A DNA stretch of 64,000 bases from assembly GCF_001514285.1 (NCBI RefSeq), contig NZ_KQ949025.1:499571-563570 (forward strand), given 5' to 3'. The DNA is from Streptomyces sp. DSM 15324. GTDB lineage: Bacteria > Actinomycetota > Actinomycetes > Streptomycetales > Streptomycetaceae. Shown here piece after piece: positions 16,775-25,502 of this stretch (position 1 is the first letter of the stretch; each line of letters begins with the position of its first letter). The translations under genes and the position numbers were made by a program. The notes under the pieces were generated by a model. It saw nothing but the letters and a program-made list of their open reading frames with translations, was not told the DNA's origin and searched no databases.

Positions 16775-16896
16775 GCTCCGACTCTGCCCTGCCCGGCGGG
16801 AATGACGCGAAGGGCCGCGGGGGCGGGTACCCCGGATGCCCTGGGCCATTTCAGGTAGAAAAGGGATGTTTCCCCTCTGAAGCCCCAGGAGTTGCC

Positions 16897-17652
16897 GTGC
16901 AGGACGCCTTCGGTCTCCCCCAGTCCCTCCTCGTCCTCGGCGGTACGTCGGAGATCGCGCTGGCGACCGCGCGCCGGCTGATCGCCCGCCGCACCCGCAC
17001 GGTGTGGCTGGCCGGACGTCCCTCCCCCGCCCTGGAGTCGGCCGCCGCCGGCCTGCGCGCGCTCGGCGCCGACGTCCGTACGGTCGCCTTCGACGCCCTC
17101 GACCCCGACCGCCACGAGACCGTCCTCGGCGAGGTGTTCGCCGCGGGCGACATCGATCTCGTGCTGCTGGCCTTCGGGGTCCTCGGCGACCAGGCGCACG
17201 ACGAGCGCGCCCCCGCGGCGGCGGTGCGGGTCGCGCAGACCAACTACACCGGCGCGGTGTCGGCCGGCCTGGTGAGCGCCCACGCGCTCCAGGCGCAGGG
17301 GCACGGGGCGCTCGTCGTGCTCTCCTCCGTCGCCGCGGAGCGGGCCCGCCGCTCGGACTTCATCTACGGCTCCAGCAAGGCCGGCCTGGACGCGTTCGCG
17401 CAGGGGCTCGGGGACGCGTTGCAGGGGACCGGCGTGCACGTCATGGTCGTACGGCCCGGCTTCGTGCGGACGCGCAGCACGGCGGGGCTGCCGCAGGCGC
17501 CGCTCGCGACCACGCCCGGGCAGGTGGCGGCGGCGGTGGAGCTGGGGCTGCGGCGGCACTCGGAGGTGGTGTGGGTGCCGGGGGTGCTGAGGGTGGTCAT
17601 GGCGGGGCTGCGGCACGTCCCTCGGGGGGTCTTCCGACGGCTGCCCGTCTGA
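16897..17652 (+). CDS. SDR family oxidoreductase, DprE2-like
   Basis: 251 residues. The Rossmann motif is VLGGTSEIALATA, the catalytic residues are in VVLSSVAAERARRSDFIYGSSKAG (Ser and Y-x3-K), and VRPGFVRT follows. GGTSEI and the overall length match decaprenylphosphoryl-2-keto-erythro-pentose reductase (DprE2), the second half of the arabinose-donor epimerase. No DprE1-like FAD partner is adjacent, so the exact reaction is inferred. GTG 16897 has AGGAG upstream at 16885-16891. Confidence 0.82.
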   Translation: MQDAFGLPQSLLVLGGTSEIALATARRLIARRTRTVWLAGRPSPALESAAAGLRALGADVRTVAFDALDPDRHETVLGEVFAAGDIDLVLLAFGVLGDQAHDERAPAAAVRVAQTNYTGAVSAGLVSAHALQAQGHGALVVLSSVAAERARRSDFIYGSSKAGLDAFAQGLGDALQGTGVHVMVVRPGFVRTRSTAGLPQAPLATTPGQVAAAVELGLRRHSEVVWVPGVLRVVMAGLRHVPRGVFRRLPV

Positions 17653-17655
17653 GCC

Positions 17656-18234
17656 TCAGCGGGTCGGCAGGGTGCCCCGGTCCGCGTGTGCCGTCTGCGG
17701 CGGGATCATCGGGCCGCCGAAGGGGTAGGCGCGCAGTTGCCGCCAGACCCCGTCGGACCCCTGTTCGTGCAGGGCGAAGCCGGTGCAGGACCATGCGGCC
17801 TCGTAGCCGGAGAGGTCCTCGAAGGCCCGGTCCATGGCCTCCTCGTCGATGCCGTGCGCCACGGTGACATGCGGGTGGTACGGGAACAGCAGCTCGCGCA
17901 CGAGCGGACCGGAGGGGTCCCGGACGAGCTGCTGGAGCCGGGCGCAGACCTCGGCGCCCTCGACGACCTTCAGGTAGACCACCGGCGACAGCGGGCGGAA
18001 GGTGCCGGTGCCGCACAGACGCATCGGGAAGGGGCGGCCGGTCGCGGCGACCTCGCCGAGGTGGGCGTCCACGGCCGGCAGGTCGGCCGCCTCGATCTCC
18101 GTCGGCGGCAGCAGCGTGACATGCGTGGGGATGCCGTGAGCAGCGGCGTCGCCGAAGCCCGTGCGCCGCTCCTGGAGCAGGCTGCCGTGAGGCTCCGGGA
18201 CCGCGATCGACACGCCGATCGTTACGGTCCCCAC
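17656..18234 (-). CDS. 2'-5' RNA ligase-like 2H phosphoesterase
   Basis: 192 residues with two HxT motifs: THVTLLPP near residue 38 and HPHVTVAHG near residue 118. 2H enzymes process 2',3'-cyclic phosphates on RNA or nucleotides. GTG 18234 is preceded by AGGAG with a 5-base spacer, which decides it over an in-frame start at 18252. It is convergent with the DprE2-like gene, leaving 3 bases between stops, and upstream of trpS on the opposite side. Confidence 0.86.
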   Translation of the reverse strand: MGTVTIGVSIAVPEPHGSLLQERRTGFGDAAAHGIPTHVTLLPPTEIEAADLPAVDAHLGEVAATGRPFPMRLCGTGTFRPLSPVVYLKVVEGAEVCARLQQLVRDPSGPLVRELLFPYHPHVTVAHGIDEEAMDRAFEDLSGYEAAWSCTGFALHEQGSDGVWRQLRAYPFGGPMIPPQTAHADRGTLPTR

Positions 18235-18415
18235 GTCGTCTCCTGTCGTCAAACCGGTGGTGGTGTCGTGCCGGGTTCGTACTCAGTCGTCTCGGTCGTA
18301 CGGCTATCGACTGTACGGCCACGGCTGTGCTCTGGGCAGGCGCAGAGGAAGTGATGTGCAGCGCTCTGCCCGGAGGAACGGGGGTGCGGTGCGCCCCGGG
18401 TGCCCCCGAGCGCCG

Positions 18416-19567
<1,152 letters not shown>

Positions 19568-21022
19568 TCAGCCGAGGTCGATCTCCGGGTACAGCGGGAA
19601 GCCCGCGACCAGGTCCGTCGCCCGCTGGGAGATCTCGTCCGCCACCTTCGCGTCCAGGACGTGGGTCGCCTTGCTCGGCGCGCCGGACTTCGTCGTGCCC
19701 TGCTCGGTGGTGGTGAGGACGCGGTCGATCAGGCCCGCGACCTCGTCCATCTCCGCCGTGCCGAGGCCGCGGGTGGTCAGGGCGGGGGTGCCGATGCGGA
19801 TGCCGGAGGTGTACCAGGCGCCGTTCGGGTCGGCGGGGATCGCGTTGCGGTTGGTGACGATGCCCGAGTCGAGGAGGGCGGCCTCGGCCTGGCGGCCGGT
19901 GAGGCCGTAGGAGGAGGCGACGTCGATCAGGTTGAGGTGGTTGTCGGTGCCGCCGGTGACCAGGGTGGCGCCCCGGCGCGCCAGGCCCTCGGCCAGGGCG
20001 CGGGAGTTGTCGACGATCCGCTGGGCGTAGTCCTGGAACGCGGGCTGCCGGGCCTCGGCCAGGGCGACGGCCTTGGCGGCCATCACGTGCGGGAGCGGGC
20101 CGCCGAGGACCATCGGGCAGCCGCGGTCGACCTGGTCCTTGAGGGAGTCGTCGCACAGGACCATGCCGCCGCGCGGGCCGCGCAGGGACTTGTGGGTGGT
20201 CGTGGTGACGATCTGGGCGTGCGGGACCGGGTCGAAGTCGCCGGTCAGGACCTTGCCGGCGACCAGGCCCGCGAAGTGCGCCATGTCGACCATGAGGGTC
20301 GCGCCGACCTCGTCGGCGATCTCGCGCATGATCCGGAAGTTCACCAGACGCGGGTAGGCGGAGTAGCCGGCGACCACGATCAGCGGCTTGAACTCCCGGG
20401 CCTGGGCACGCAGGGCGTCGTAGTCGATGAGGCCGGTCGCCGGGTCGGTGCCGTAGGAGCGCTGGTCGAACATCTTGCCGCTGATGTTCGGGCGGAAGCC
20501 GTGGGTGAGGTGGCCGCCCGCGTCCAGGGACATGCCGAGCATGCGCTGGTTGCCGAAGGCCTGGCGCAGCTCCGCCCAGTCGGCCTCGGTCAGGTCGTTG
20601 ACCTGGCGGGCGCCGGTCTTCTCCAGGAAGGGGACCTCGACGCGGTCGGCGAGGACGGCCCAGAAGGCGACCAGGTTGGCGTCGATGCCGGAGTGCGGCT
20701 GGACGTAGGCGTGGCGGGCGCCGAAGAGTTCGCGGGCGTGCTCGGCTGCGAGCGCCTCGACCGTGTCGACGTTGCGGCAGCCGGCGTAGAAGCGGCGGCC
20801 GACGGTGCCCTCGGCGTACTTGTCGCTGAACCAGTTGCCCATCGCGAGGAGGGTGGCCGGGGAGGCGTAGTTCTCGGAGGCGATCAGCTTGAGCATCTCG
20901 CGCTGGTCCTGGACCTCCTGGCCGATGGCGTCGGCGACGCGCGGCTCGACGGCGCGGATCACGTCGAGGGCGGCGCGGAAGGCGGTGGACTCGGTGGACA
21001 GGCGTGCGGAATCGGCAGACAT
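19568..21022 (-). CDS. glyA: Serine hydroxymethyltransferase (long form)
   Basis: 484 residues. PLP-binding Lys lies in [39 protein letters not shown] and [12 protein letters not shown] are further signatures. It interconverts serine and glycine while forming 5,10-methylene-tetrahydrofolate. It is about 65 residues longer than the E. coli enzyme because of insertions in the first half, typical of one actinobacterial clade. A ZTP riboswitch lies just upstream, linking expression to one-carbon and purine status. Confidence 0.97.
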   Translation of the reverse strand: MSADSARLSTESTAFRAALDVIRAVEPRVADAIGQEVQDQREMLKLIASENYASPATLLAMGNWFSDKYAEGTVGRRFYAGCRNVDTVEALAAEHARELFGARHAYVQPHSGIDANLVAFWAVLADRVEVPFLEKTGARQVNDLTEADWAELRQAFGNQRMLGMSLDAGGHLTHGFRPNISGKMFDQRSYGTDPATGLIDYDALRAQAREFKPLIVVAGYSAYPRLVNFRIMREIADEVGATLMVDMAHFAGLVAGKVLTGDFDPVPHAQIVTTTTHKSLRGPRGGMVLCDDSLKDQVDRGCPMVLGGPLPHVMAAKAVALAEARQPAFQDYAQRIVDNSRALAEGLARRGATLVTGGTDNHLNLIDVASSYGLTGRQAEAALLDSGIVTNRNAIPADPNGAWYTSGIRIGTPALTTRGLGTAEMDEVAGLIDRVLTTTEQGTTKSGAPSKATHVLDAKVADEISQRATDLVAGFPLYPEIDLG

Positions 21023-21054
21023 TCGGGACCTCCGGACATGCGTTCGGCGTTCAC

Positions 21055-21143
21055 GGTTCGGCCCAGGCGCACGGCACTCTGCTGCTCACGGGCCGCTCCC
21101 CGATGGTCCGTCCCATCCCAGCGCGCCAGTCACGACCCGCCGT
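21055..21143 (-). ncRNA. ZTP (pfl) riboswitch upstream of glyA
   Basis: On the minus strand GGGTCGTGACTGGCGCGC (21121-21138) is followed by GGACCATCGGGGAGCGGCC and GCCGTGCGCCTGGGCCG (21059-21075). These are the conserved blocks of the pfl RNA, which senses ZTP/ZMP when 10-formyl-THF runs short. A -10 TAGGCT at 21145-21150 puts the start near 21138, at the beginning of the aptamer. The distance to glyA ATG (21022) leaves room for an expression platform. The associated gene is a classic target of this class. Confidence 0.88.
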
Positions 21144-21239
21144 CAGCCTACCCGGCACGGGTGGCCGGGAAGGCGCCGCGTCCACCATGCGAGCGACCCC
21201 CGCGAGGGGGCGCGGGCAGTCGGCAGCGGTACCGCGGGG

Positions 21240-22427
21240 CTAGAGGATCACGTGTGGGAGGAAGCGGGCGTACTCGTCGGTGATCAGGCCCGAGGACTCC
21301 CGGATGCCGAGGCCGGCCGACTGCCCCGCCACGACCCAGGCACCGAGGACGACGTGCTGGCCGTCGAAGGCGGGGAGCGGGGCGAGCGCCTGGTAGCAGC
21401 AGGGTTCGTCGGTGCGTACGACGGGGTCGGCGCCCTTCTCGTGGATCGTGACGCCGGCCCCCTCCCGGCCGAGCAGGGGCTTGGCCACGTACCCGGTGGT
21501 GGCGGCCAGCTCACGGGGGCCGTCGAGATGGGCGGGCAGGAGGTTGGGGTGGTCCGGGTACAGCTCCCACAGGACGGCGAGCAGGGCCTTGTTGCTGAGC
21601 AGCATCTTCCAGGCGGGCTCGATCCACAGGGTGCTGCCGGTGCCGCCGCCGTTGTCGAGGGTGTCGAGGACATGCGGGGCGAAGCGGTCGGTGGTGAGCC
21701 ACTCCCAGGGGTAGAGCTTGAAGCAGCTGCGGATGAACCGGAGCCGGTGGTCGACGAACCGGCCGGAGAGCCGGTCGAAGCCGATGTCCTCGACGGGGAT
21801 GAACGCCGTGTCGAGCCCCGCCTGTTCGGCGGTCTCCTTCAGGTAGGCGACCGTCATCAGGTCCTCGCCGAGTTCGTCGGCGGTGGAGTGCGCGAAGTAG
21901 AGCGGACCGCCGGGCGGCAGGAGCGGGGCCTGCGCGCGCCAGGCCTCGACCAGGCGTTCGTGCAGGGAGTTCCACTGGTCGGCGCCCGGGAAGCGCTCCT
22001 CCATCCAGAACCACTGCGGGGAGGCCGCCTCCACGAGCGAGGTCGGGGTGTCGGCGTTGTACTCCAGCAGCTTCGCCGGGCCGGTGCCGTCGTAGCGCAG
22101 GTCGAACCGGCCGTAGAGGGACGGGAGTTCGGCACGCCGGTGCCAGGCCTCGGTGACGGCGGCGGCCACGCGCGGGTCGGTGATGCCGAGGTCGGCGAGG
22201 CGGCCGGCGGCGACCAGGTGGTCCGCCGCCGCCAGGCACATCCGGTGCAGTTCCTCGACGGTCTCCTCCAGGGCCTCGACCTCGTCGAGGGTGAAGGCGT
22301 AGTACGCGCTCTCGTCCCAGTACGGGCGCAGGCTGCCGTCGGGGTGGCGGGTGAGGGGGTAGACGAGCCCCTGCTCCTCGACCGTCCGCTGCCAGCCGGG
22401 TCGGGGTTCGATGGTGTGGCGCTGCAT
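21240..22427 (-). CDS. Glutathionylspermidine synthase family ATP-grasp protein
   Basis: 395 residues of GSP_synth type: LLEYNADTPTSLVEAA, WFWMEERFPGADQWNSLHE and KPLLGREGAGV are typical ATP-grasp signatures of this family. Enzymes of the family ligate amines to carboxylates; since Streptomyces lacks glutathione, the substrate must differ and is unknown. It starts 13 bases after the lipoprotein gene stop, so the two form an operon. A non-coding stretch of about 217 bases to glyA holds the ZTP riboswitch. Confidence 0.88.
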   Translation of the reverse strand: MQRHTIEPRPGWQRTVEEQGLVYPLTRHPDGSLRPYWDESAYYAFTLDEVEALEETVEELHRMCLAAADHLVAAGRLADLGITDPRVAAAVTEAWHRRAELPSLYGRFDLRYDGTGPAKLLEYNADTPTSLVEAASPQWFWMEERFPGADQWNSLHERLVEAWRAQAPLLPPGGPLYFAHSTADELGEDLMTVAYLKETAEQAGLDTAFIPVEDIGFDRLSGRFVDHRLRFIRSCFKLYPWEWLTTDRFAPHVLDTLDNGGGTGSTLWIEPAWKMLLSNKALLAVLWELYPDHPNLLPAHLDGPRELAATTGYVAKPLLGREGAGVTIHEKGADPVVRTDEPCCYQALAPLPAFDGQHVVLGAWVVAGQSAGLGIRESSGLITDEYARFLPHVIL

Positions 22428-22440
22428 GGCGTACGGCCGC

Positions 22441-22833
22441 TCAGCCGCCGCTGCTGCCGGAGCCGGAGCAGCCGAAGCCGCCCCGGTCGACGGCCTCGCT
22501 CTTGCTGAAGGTGCCGTAGTCGGCCCAGCCGGCGTCGACGTCGGCGTCGTAGTACCAGGCGGCGTCGCTCGTGCGCGCCGTGCCGGAGGTCTTCCTGCCC
22601 TTGCCGGACGAGAAGCCGGAGGAGCCCGCGGAGGAGGAACCGGAGGAGGCGGCGGCGGAGGACGAGCAGTTCTTGTCGGCGACGACCTTGTAGCCGTAGA
22701 GCGAGTCGTAGCTGTCGCGGTCGACGCAGCGGCGGTCCGGGTCGGAGCCGCAGGAGGTGAGGGCGGCGGCGACCACGCCCATGCCGCCGAGTACGACCGT
22801 GCTGGACCGCAGGCGCCTGCGTGCTTCCGCCAT
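22441..22833 (-). CDS. Small lipoprotein, Ser/Gly-rich
   Basis: 130 residues. The signal peptide ends in a lipobox, ALTSC at residues 24-28. The mature part has paired cysteines, DRDSYDSLYGYKVVADKNCSS, then a Ser-rich spacer and WYYDADVDAGWADYGTF, ending in GFGCSGSGSSGG. No domain recognised. It precedes the glutathionylspermidine-synthase-like gene in one operon; homologous pairs in other bacteria are often found together and annotated only as hypothetical. Confidence 0.78.
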   Translation of the reverse strand: MAEARRRLRSSTVVLGGMGVVAAALTSCGSDPDRRCVDRDSYDSLYGYKVVADKNCSSSAAASSGSSSAGSSGFSSGKGRKTSGTARTSDAAWYYDADVDAGWADYGTFSKSEAVDRGGFGCSGSGSSGG

Positions 22834-22947
22834 GTCCTTGTCTCCCCCTTGCCGTCTTTACCTCGCCCTTATGGCGCTTCCCGGGTCGCCAGCCTAGAGA
22901 TCGGTGAGAGCGCGGGCACACCGGCCCCCCGCGGGGTGCCGGTCGCC

Positions 22948-22962
22948 TACAGTCCGTTCGTG
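22948..22962 (+). promoter_or_regulatory. Possible leaderless promoter of the DMT transporter
   Basis: TACAGT at 22948-22953 is 6 bases before GTG 22960, with no Shine-Dalgarno sequence in between. Confidence 0.45.
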
Positions 22963-23823
22963 CTGTTCGGAATGGTGTGCGCGCTCGGCGCGGCGGTCTG
23001 CTTCGGTGCGGCGACGGTGCTACAGGCGATGGCCGCGCGCGCCGCGTCCGGCGGGAGCGGCGGGGAGGCGGCGCTGCTGCTGCGGGCGCTGCGGCAGTGG
23101 CGGTACGTGGCGGGTCTGGGGCTGGACGGGCTGGGGTTCGTCCTCCAGATCGCCGCGCTGCGGTCGCTCCCGATCTACGCGGTGGCGGCCGCGCTGGCGT
23201 CGAGCCTCGCGGTGACGGCGGTGGTGGCGGCCCGGTTGCTGCGGGTGCGGCTGAGCCGGGGCGAGTGGGGTGCGGTGGCCGTGGTGTGCGCGGGGCTCGC
23301 CATGCTGGGGCTCGCCTCGGGCGCGGAGGGCGGGGAGAGCGGGCCGGCGGCACTGGTGTGGGTCATGCTCGGTACGGCGGTGGGGGTGCTGCTGCTGGGC
23401 GTCGCCGGGGGGCGGCTGCCGGCGCGGGGGCGGGCGCTGGTGCTGGGCGTGGGGGCCGGCTTCGGGTTCGGGGTCGTCGAGGTGTCGGTACGGCTGATCG
23501 ACGCGCCGTCCCCCGCGGACCTCGTCACCGATCCGGCGGTGTACGCGCTGCTGCTGGGCGGTGGGGCCGCGTTCCTGTCGCTGACCTCCGCGCTCCAGCG
23601 GGGCTCGCCGACGACGGCGACCGCCGGGATGGTGATCGGCGAGACGCTCGGGCCCGCGCTGGTGGGGGTGGTGTGGCTGGGCGACCGCACCCGTGAGGGC
23701 CTGGCGTGGCTCGCGGTGCTGGGGTTCCTGGTCGCGGTGGCGGGCGCCCTGGCCCTGGCCCGCTTCGGGGAGGCCCCGGAGGAGCCCCGGGCCGAGGAGC
23801 TCTCCCCGGGGGGCGCCCTCTAG
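22960..23823 (+). CDS. DMT (EamA-like) superfamily membrane transporter
   Basis: 287 residues, about ten hydrophobic helices in two related halves. The first half opens GMVCALGAAVCFGAATVLQA and the second contains YALLLGGGAAFLSLTSALQRGSPTTATAGMVIGETLGPALVG, in which the repeated SxxTA/TAGMV pattern fits DMT carriers. GTG 22960 begins the first helix. Substrate unknown. It marks the left boundary of the biosynthetic cluster, and its 3' end is 33 bases from the convergent DUF3050 gene. Confidence 0.83.
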   Translation: MLFGMVCALGAAVCFGAATVLQAMAARAASGGSGGEAALLLRALRQWRYVAGLGLDGLGFVLQIAALRSLPIYAVAAALASSLAVTAVVAARLLRVRLSRGEWGAVAVVCAGLAMLGLASGAEGGESGPAALVWVMLGTAVGVLLLGVAGGRLPARGRALVLGVGAGFGFGVVEVSVRLIDAPSPADLVTDPAVYALLLGGGAAFLSLTSALQRGSPTTATAGMVIGETLGPALVGVVWLGDRTREGLAWLAVLGFLVAVAGALALARFGEAPEEPRAEELSPGGAL

Positions 23824-23856
23824 GCGTCCGCGAGGTGCGGGCGCGTCGGCGGTGGG

Positions 23857-24645
23857 TCAGGTCATCGCCGCGGTGATGCCGTCCCACAGGCGGGACCTGG
23901 CCTCCAGGGCGACGGTGACGGCCTCCACCGCCTCCTGCCAGCGGCTGTCGTCGGTGCCGCAGAGGTCGCCGACCATCTGGAGGGCCATGGGGGTGTGTTC
24001 CTCGCCGTCGACCTCGATGTGCCGGGCGAGGTAGTCGCGGAAGAGGGGGAAGCGGTCCGTGCCCTCCTCCTTGACGACCTGGTCGAACATGTCCGGGATC
24101 AGGTCCTCGCGGGAGAAGGCGAACACGGCGGCCCGGCAGTGCAGCGGGCTGTGGGCGATGATCTCGAAGGTCGTCGTGACGAACTCCGCCGCCGCGGCGG
24201 GCACCCGTGCGACGCGCAGGGCCGCCGGCAGAGCGTGCCCCTCGCCGATGAGACCGAGGAAGGTGTCGACGCGGGTGGTGTCGGCCCCGGCCTCGGCCAT
24301 GGCGGCCCGGTACAGCTCGAAGTGGCTGGTGAAGCCGCCGTTCAGCTCGTCGCTCTCCTCGACCAGCACGATGTCGTTGATGAGCCGGCGGGCCACCGCC
24401 GAGCCGCGGGGCACCCAGGGCACGTCCACGCAGGTCAGCTCGCGCTGGAGCGACGTGAGCAGGGACATGAAGTCCCACACCGCGAAGACGTGGTGGGCCA
24501 TGAACGTCCTGAGGTGGTCCGGCCCGGATATCCGCCGGTAAATGGGGTGGGCTGTTACTTCTTTTCTGGCGGATTCCAGCACGGAGCGAGCCCGTTCGAT
24601 TCCCTCTTGTCCCCCGGCGGTCAATTTCCAGTCGTACCTGGACAT
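23857..24645 (-). CDS. DUF3050 protein, heme-oxygenase-like fold
   Basis: 262 residues. The DUF3050 pattern is clear: [48 protein letters not shown] and [20 protein letters not shown]. The family belongs to the heme-oxygenase-like/TenA-like superfamily, several members of which are diiron oxygenases (for example CADD, which makes PABA in Chlamydia, and N-oxygenases). Potential metal ligands are in MAHHVF, EESDE, SHFELY and [12 protein letters not shown] 24645 has AAGGAGAT upstream. It diverges from the PABA-type operon, which suggests a tailoring oxidation there. Its own activity is not established. Confidence 0.85.
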   Translation of the reverse strand: MSRYDWKLTAGGQEGIERARSVLESARKEVTAHPIYRRISGPDHLRTFMAHHVFAVWDFMSLLTSLQRELTCVDVPWVPRGSAVARRLINDIVLVEESDELNGGFTSHFELYRAAMAEAGADTTRVDTFLGLIGEGHALPAALRVARVPAAAAEFVTTTFEIIAHSPLHCRAAVFAFSREDLIPDMFDQVVKEEGTDRFPLFRDYLARHIEVDGEEHTPMALQMVGDLCGTDDSRWQEAVEAVTVALEARSRLWDGITAAMT

Positions 24646-24877
24646 GAAGATCTCCTTCGATCTCGGACCGCGATCGTCCAACCATCCGAGCGTCGACGGC
24701 AAGCACTTTCCTGAATTCAGTGGAAGTTGCTCTCGACAGGGACCGACAGATGGCGGCAAGGAGCCTGAAACACCGTCAAAGAGCCGCGATCCGGACAATC
24801 ACGGGACGGACACAGGACGGACACAAAAATTCATTGAATCTTTGAACGCGACCGCTCCAGGGTGCGTACTCCACCCC
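24646..24877. promoter_or_regulatory. Divergent promoter region of the biosynthetic cluster
   Basis: 232 bases between the DUF3050 gene and the ABM-led operon, clearly AT-richer than its surroundings (for example ACACAAAAATTCATTGAATC). It contains the perfect 10-bp palindrome CTGAATTCAG at 24711-24720. Promoter boxes could not be assigned with confidence. Confidence 0.5.
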
Positions 24878-25474
24878 GTGAGCAGTAATCCCGTCACCGT
24901 GACCGTGGCTTATCACGTGGTGCCGGGCCGTGAGGCCGACTTCCACACCTGGGGGTGGGCGATGCTGGGCGCGAGTGCCCGCCAGCCGGGTTTCCTCGGG
25001 GGTGGCGTCCTTGTCGATCAGGAGGCGGAGTGGCACGTCGTCTATCGCTTCGCCACCGAGGAAACGGCTCTGGCCTGGGAGGTCTCGTCCGACCGGGTCC
25101 AGTGGGACGTCCGCACCCACGGCATCGCCGAACGAGCGGGCCGCCGTAGCGTGCAGGGGTCGAAGCAGTGGTTCGACACCCAGGGACCCCCGCCCCCGCC
25201 CCCGGCCCCACCTGCTCCGCCGGCCCCGCCGGCGAAATGGAAACTGTGGTTCGTGAATATGAGCGCGGTGTTTCCGCCGGTGCTCCTGTTCAATCTGATC
25301 GCGCTGCCCTATCTCGGCGGCCTCAATCCCTTCATTCGGACGCTGTTGCTCTGCCTGTGTGTGACGGCTCTCGTCACCTGGATTCTCATGCCGCGCCTTC
25401 AGCGTTTCTTCAAGAAATGGCTGTACCCACCGCTCCAGGCGCTGCGTGGGCGGCACAAACGACGGACCGTATAG
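24878..25474 (+). CDS. Membrane-anchored ABM (antibiotic biosynthesis monooxygenase) domain protein
   Basis: 198 residues. Residues 4-98 form an ABM/dimeric alpha-beta barrel (VTVAYHVVPGREADFHTW, WHVVYRFATEETALAWE). A Pro/Ala linker (104-118) leads to two membrane helices (about 124-146 and 153-172) and a basic tail. ABM proteins with this two-helix tail are known as a distinct architecture; the catalytic role is unclear because ABM enzymes work without cofactors on quinone-like or phenolic substrates. GTG 24878 is the best start, with a weak ribosome site. First gene of the plus-strand operon; 28 bases before the PABA synthase. Confidence 0.8.
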   Translation: MSSNPVTVTVAYHVVPGREADFHTWGWAMLGASARQPGFLGGGVLVDQEAEWHVVYRFATEETALAWEVSSDRVQWDVRTHGIAERAGRRSVQGSKQWFDTQGPPPPPPAPPAPPAPPAKWKLWFVNMSAVFPPVLLFNLIALPYLGGLNPFIRTLLLCLCVTALVTWILMPRLQRFFKKWLYPPLQALRGRHKRRTV

Positions 25475-25502
25475 GTTCGTGAACGACGAAGGAGGTGGGC
25501 GG

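Noticed and set aside
24711-24720. CTGAATTCAG palindrome as an operator of the biosynthetic cluster
   Set aside because: Only 10 bp, not extendable, single copy, and no regulator gene in the cluster; kept only as part of the promoter region.
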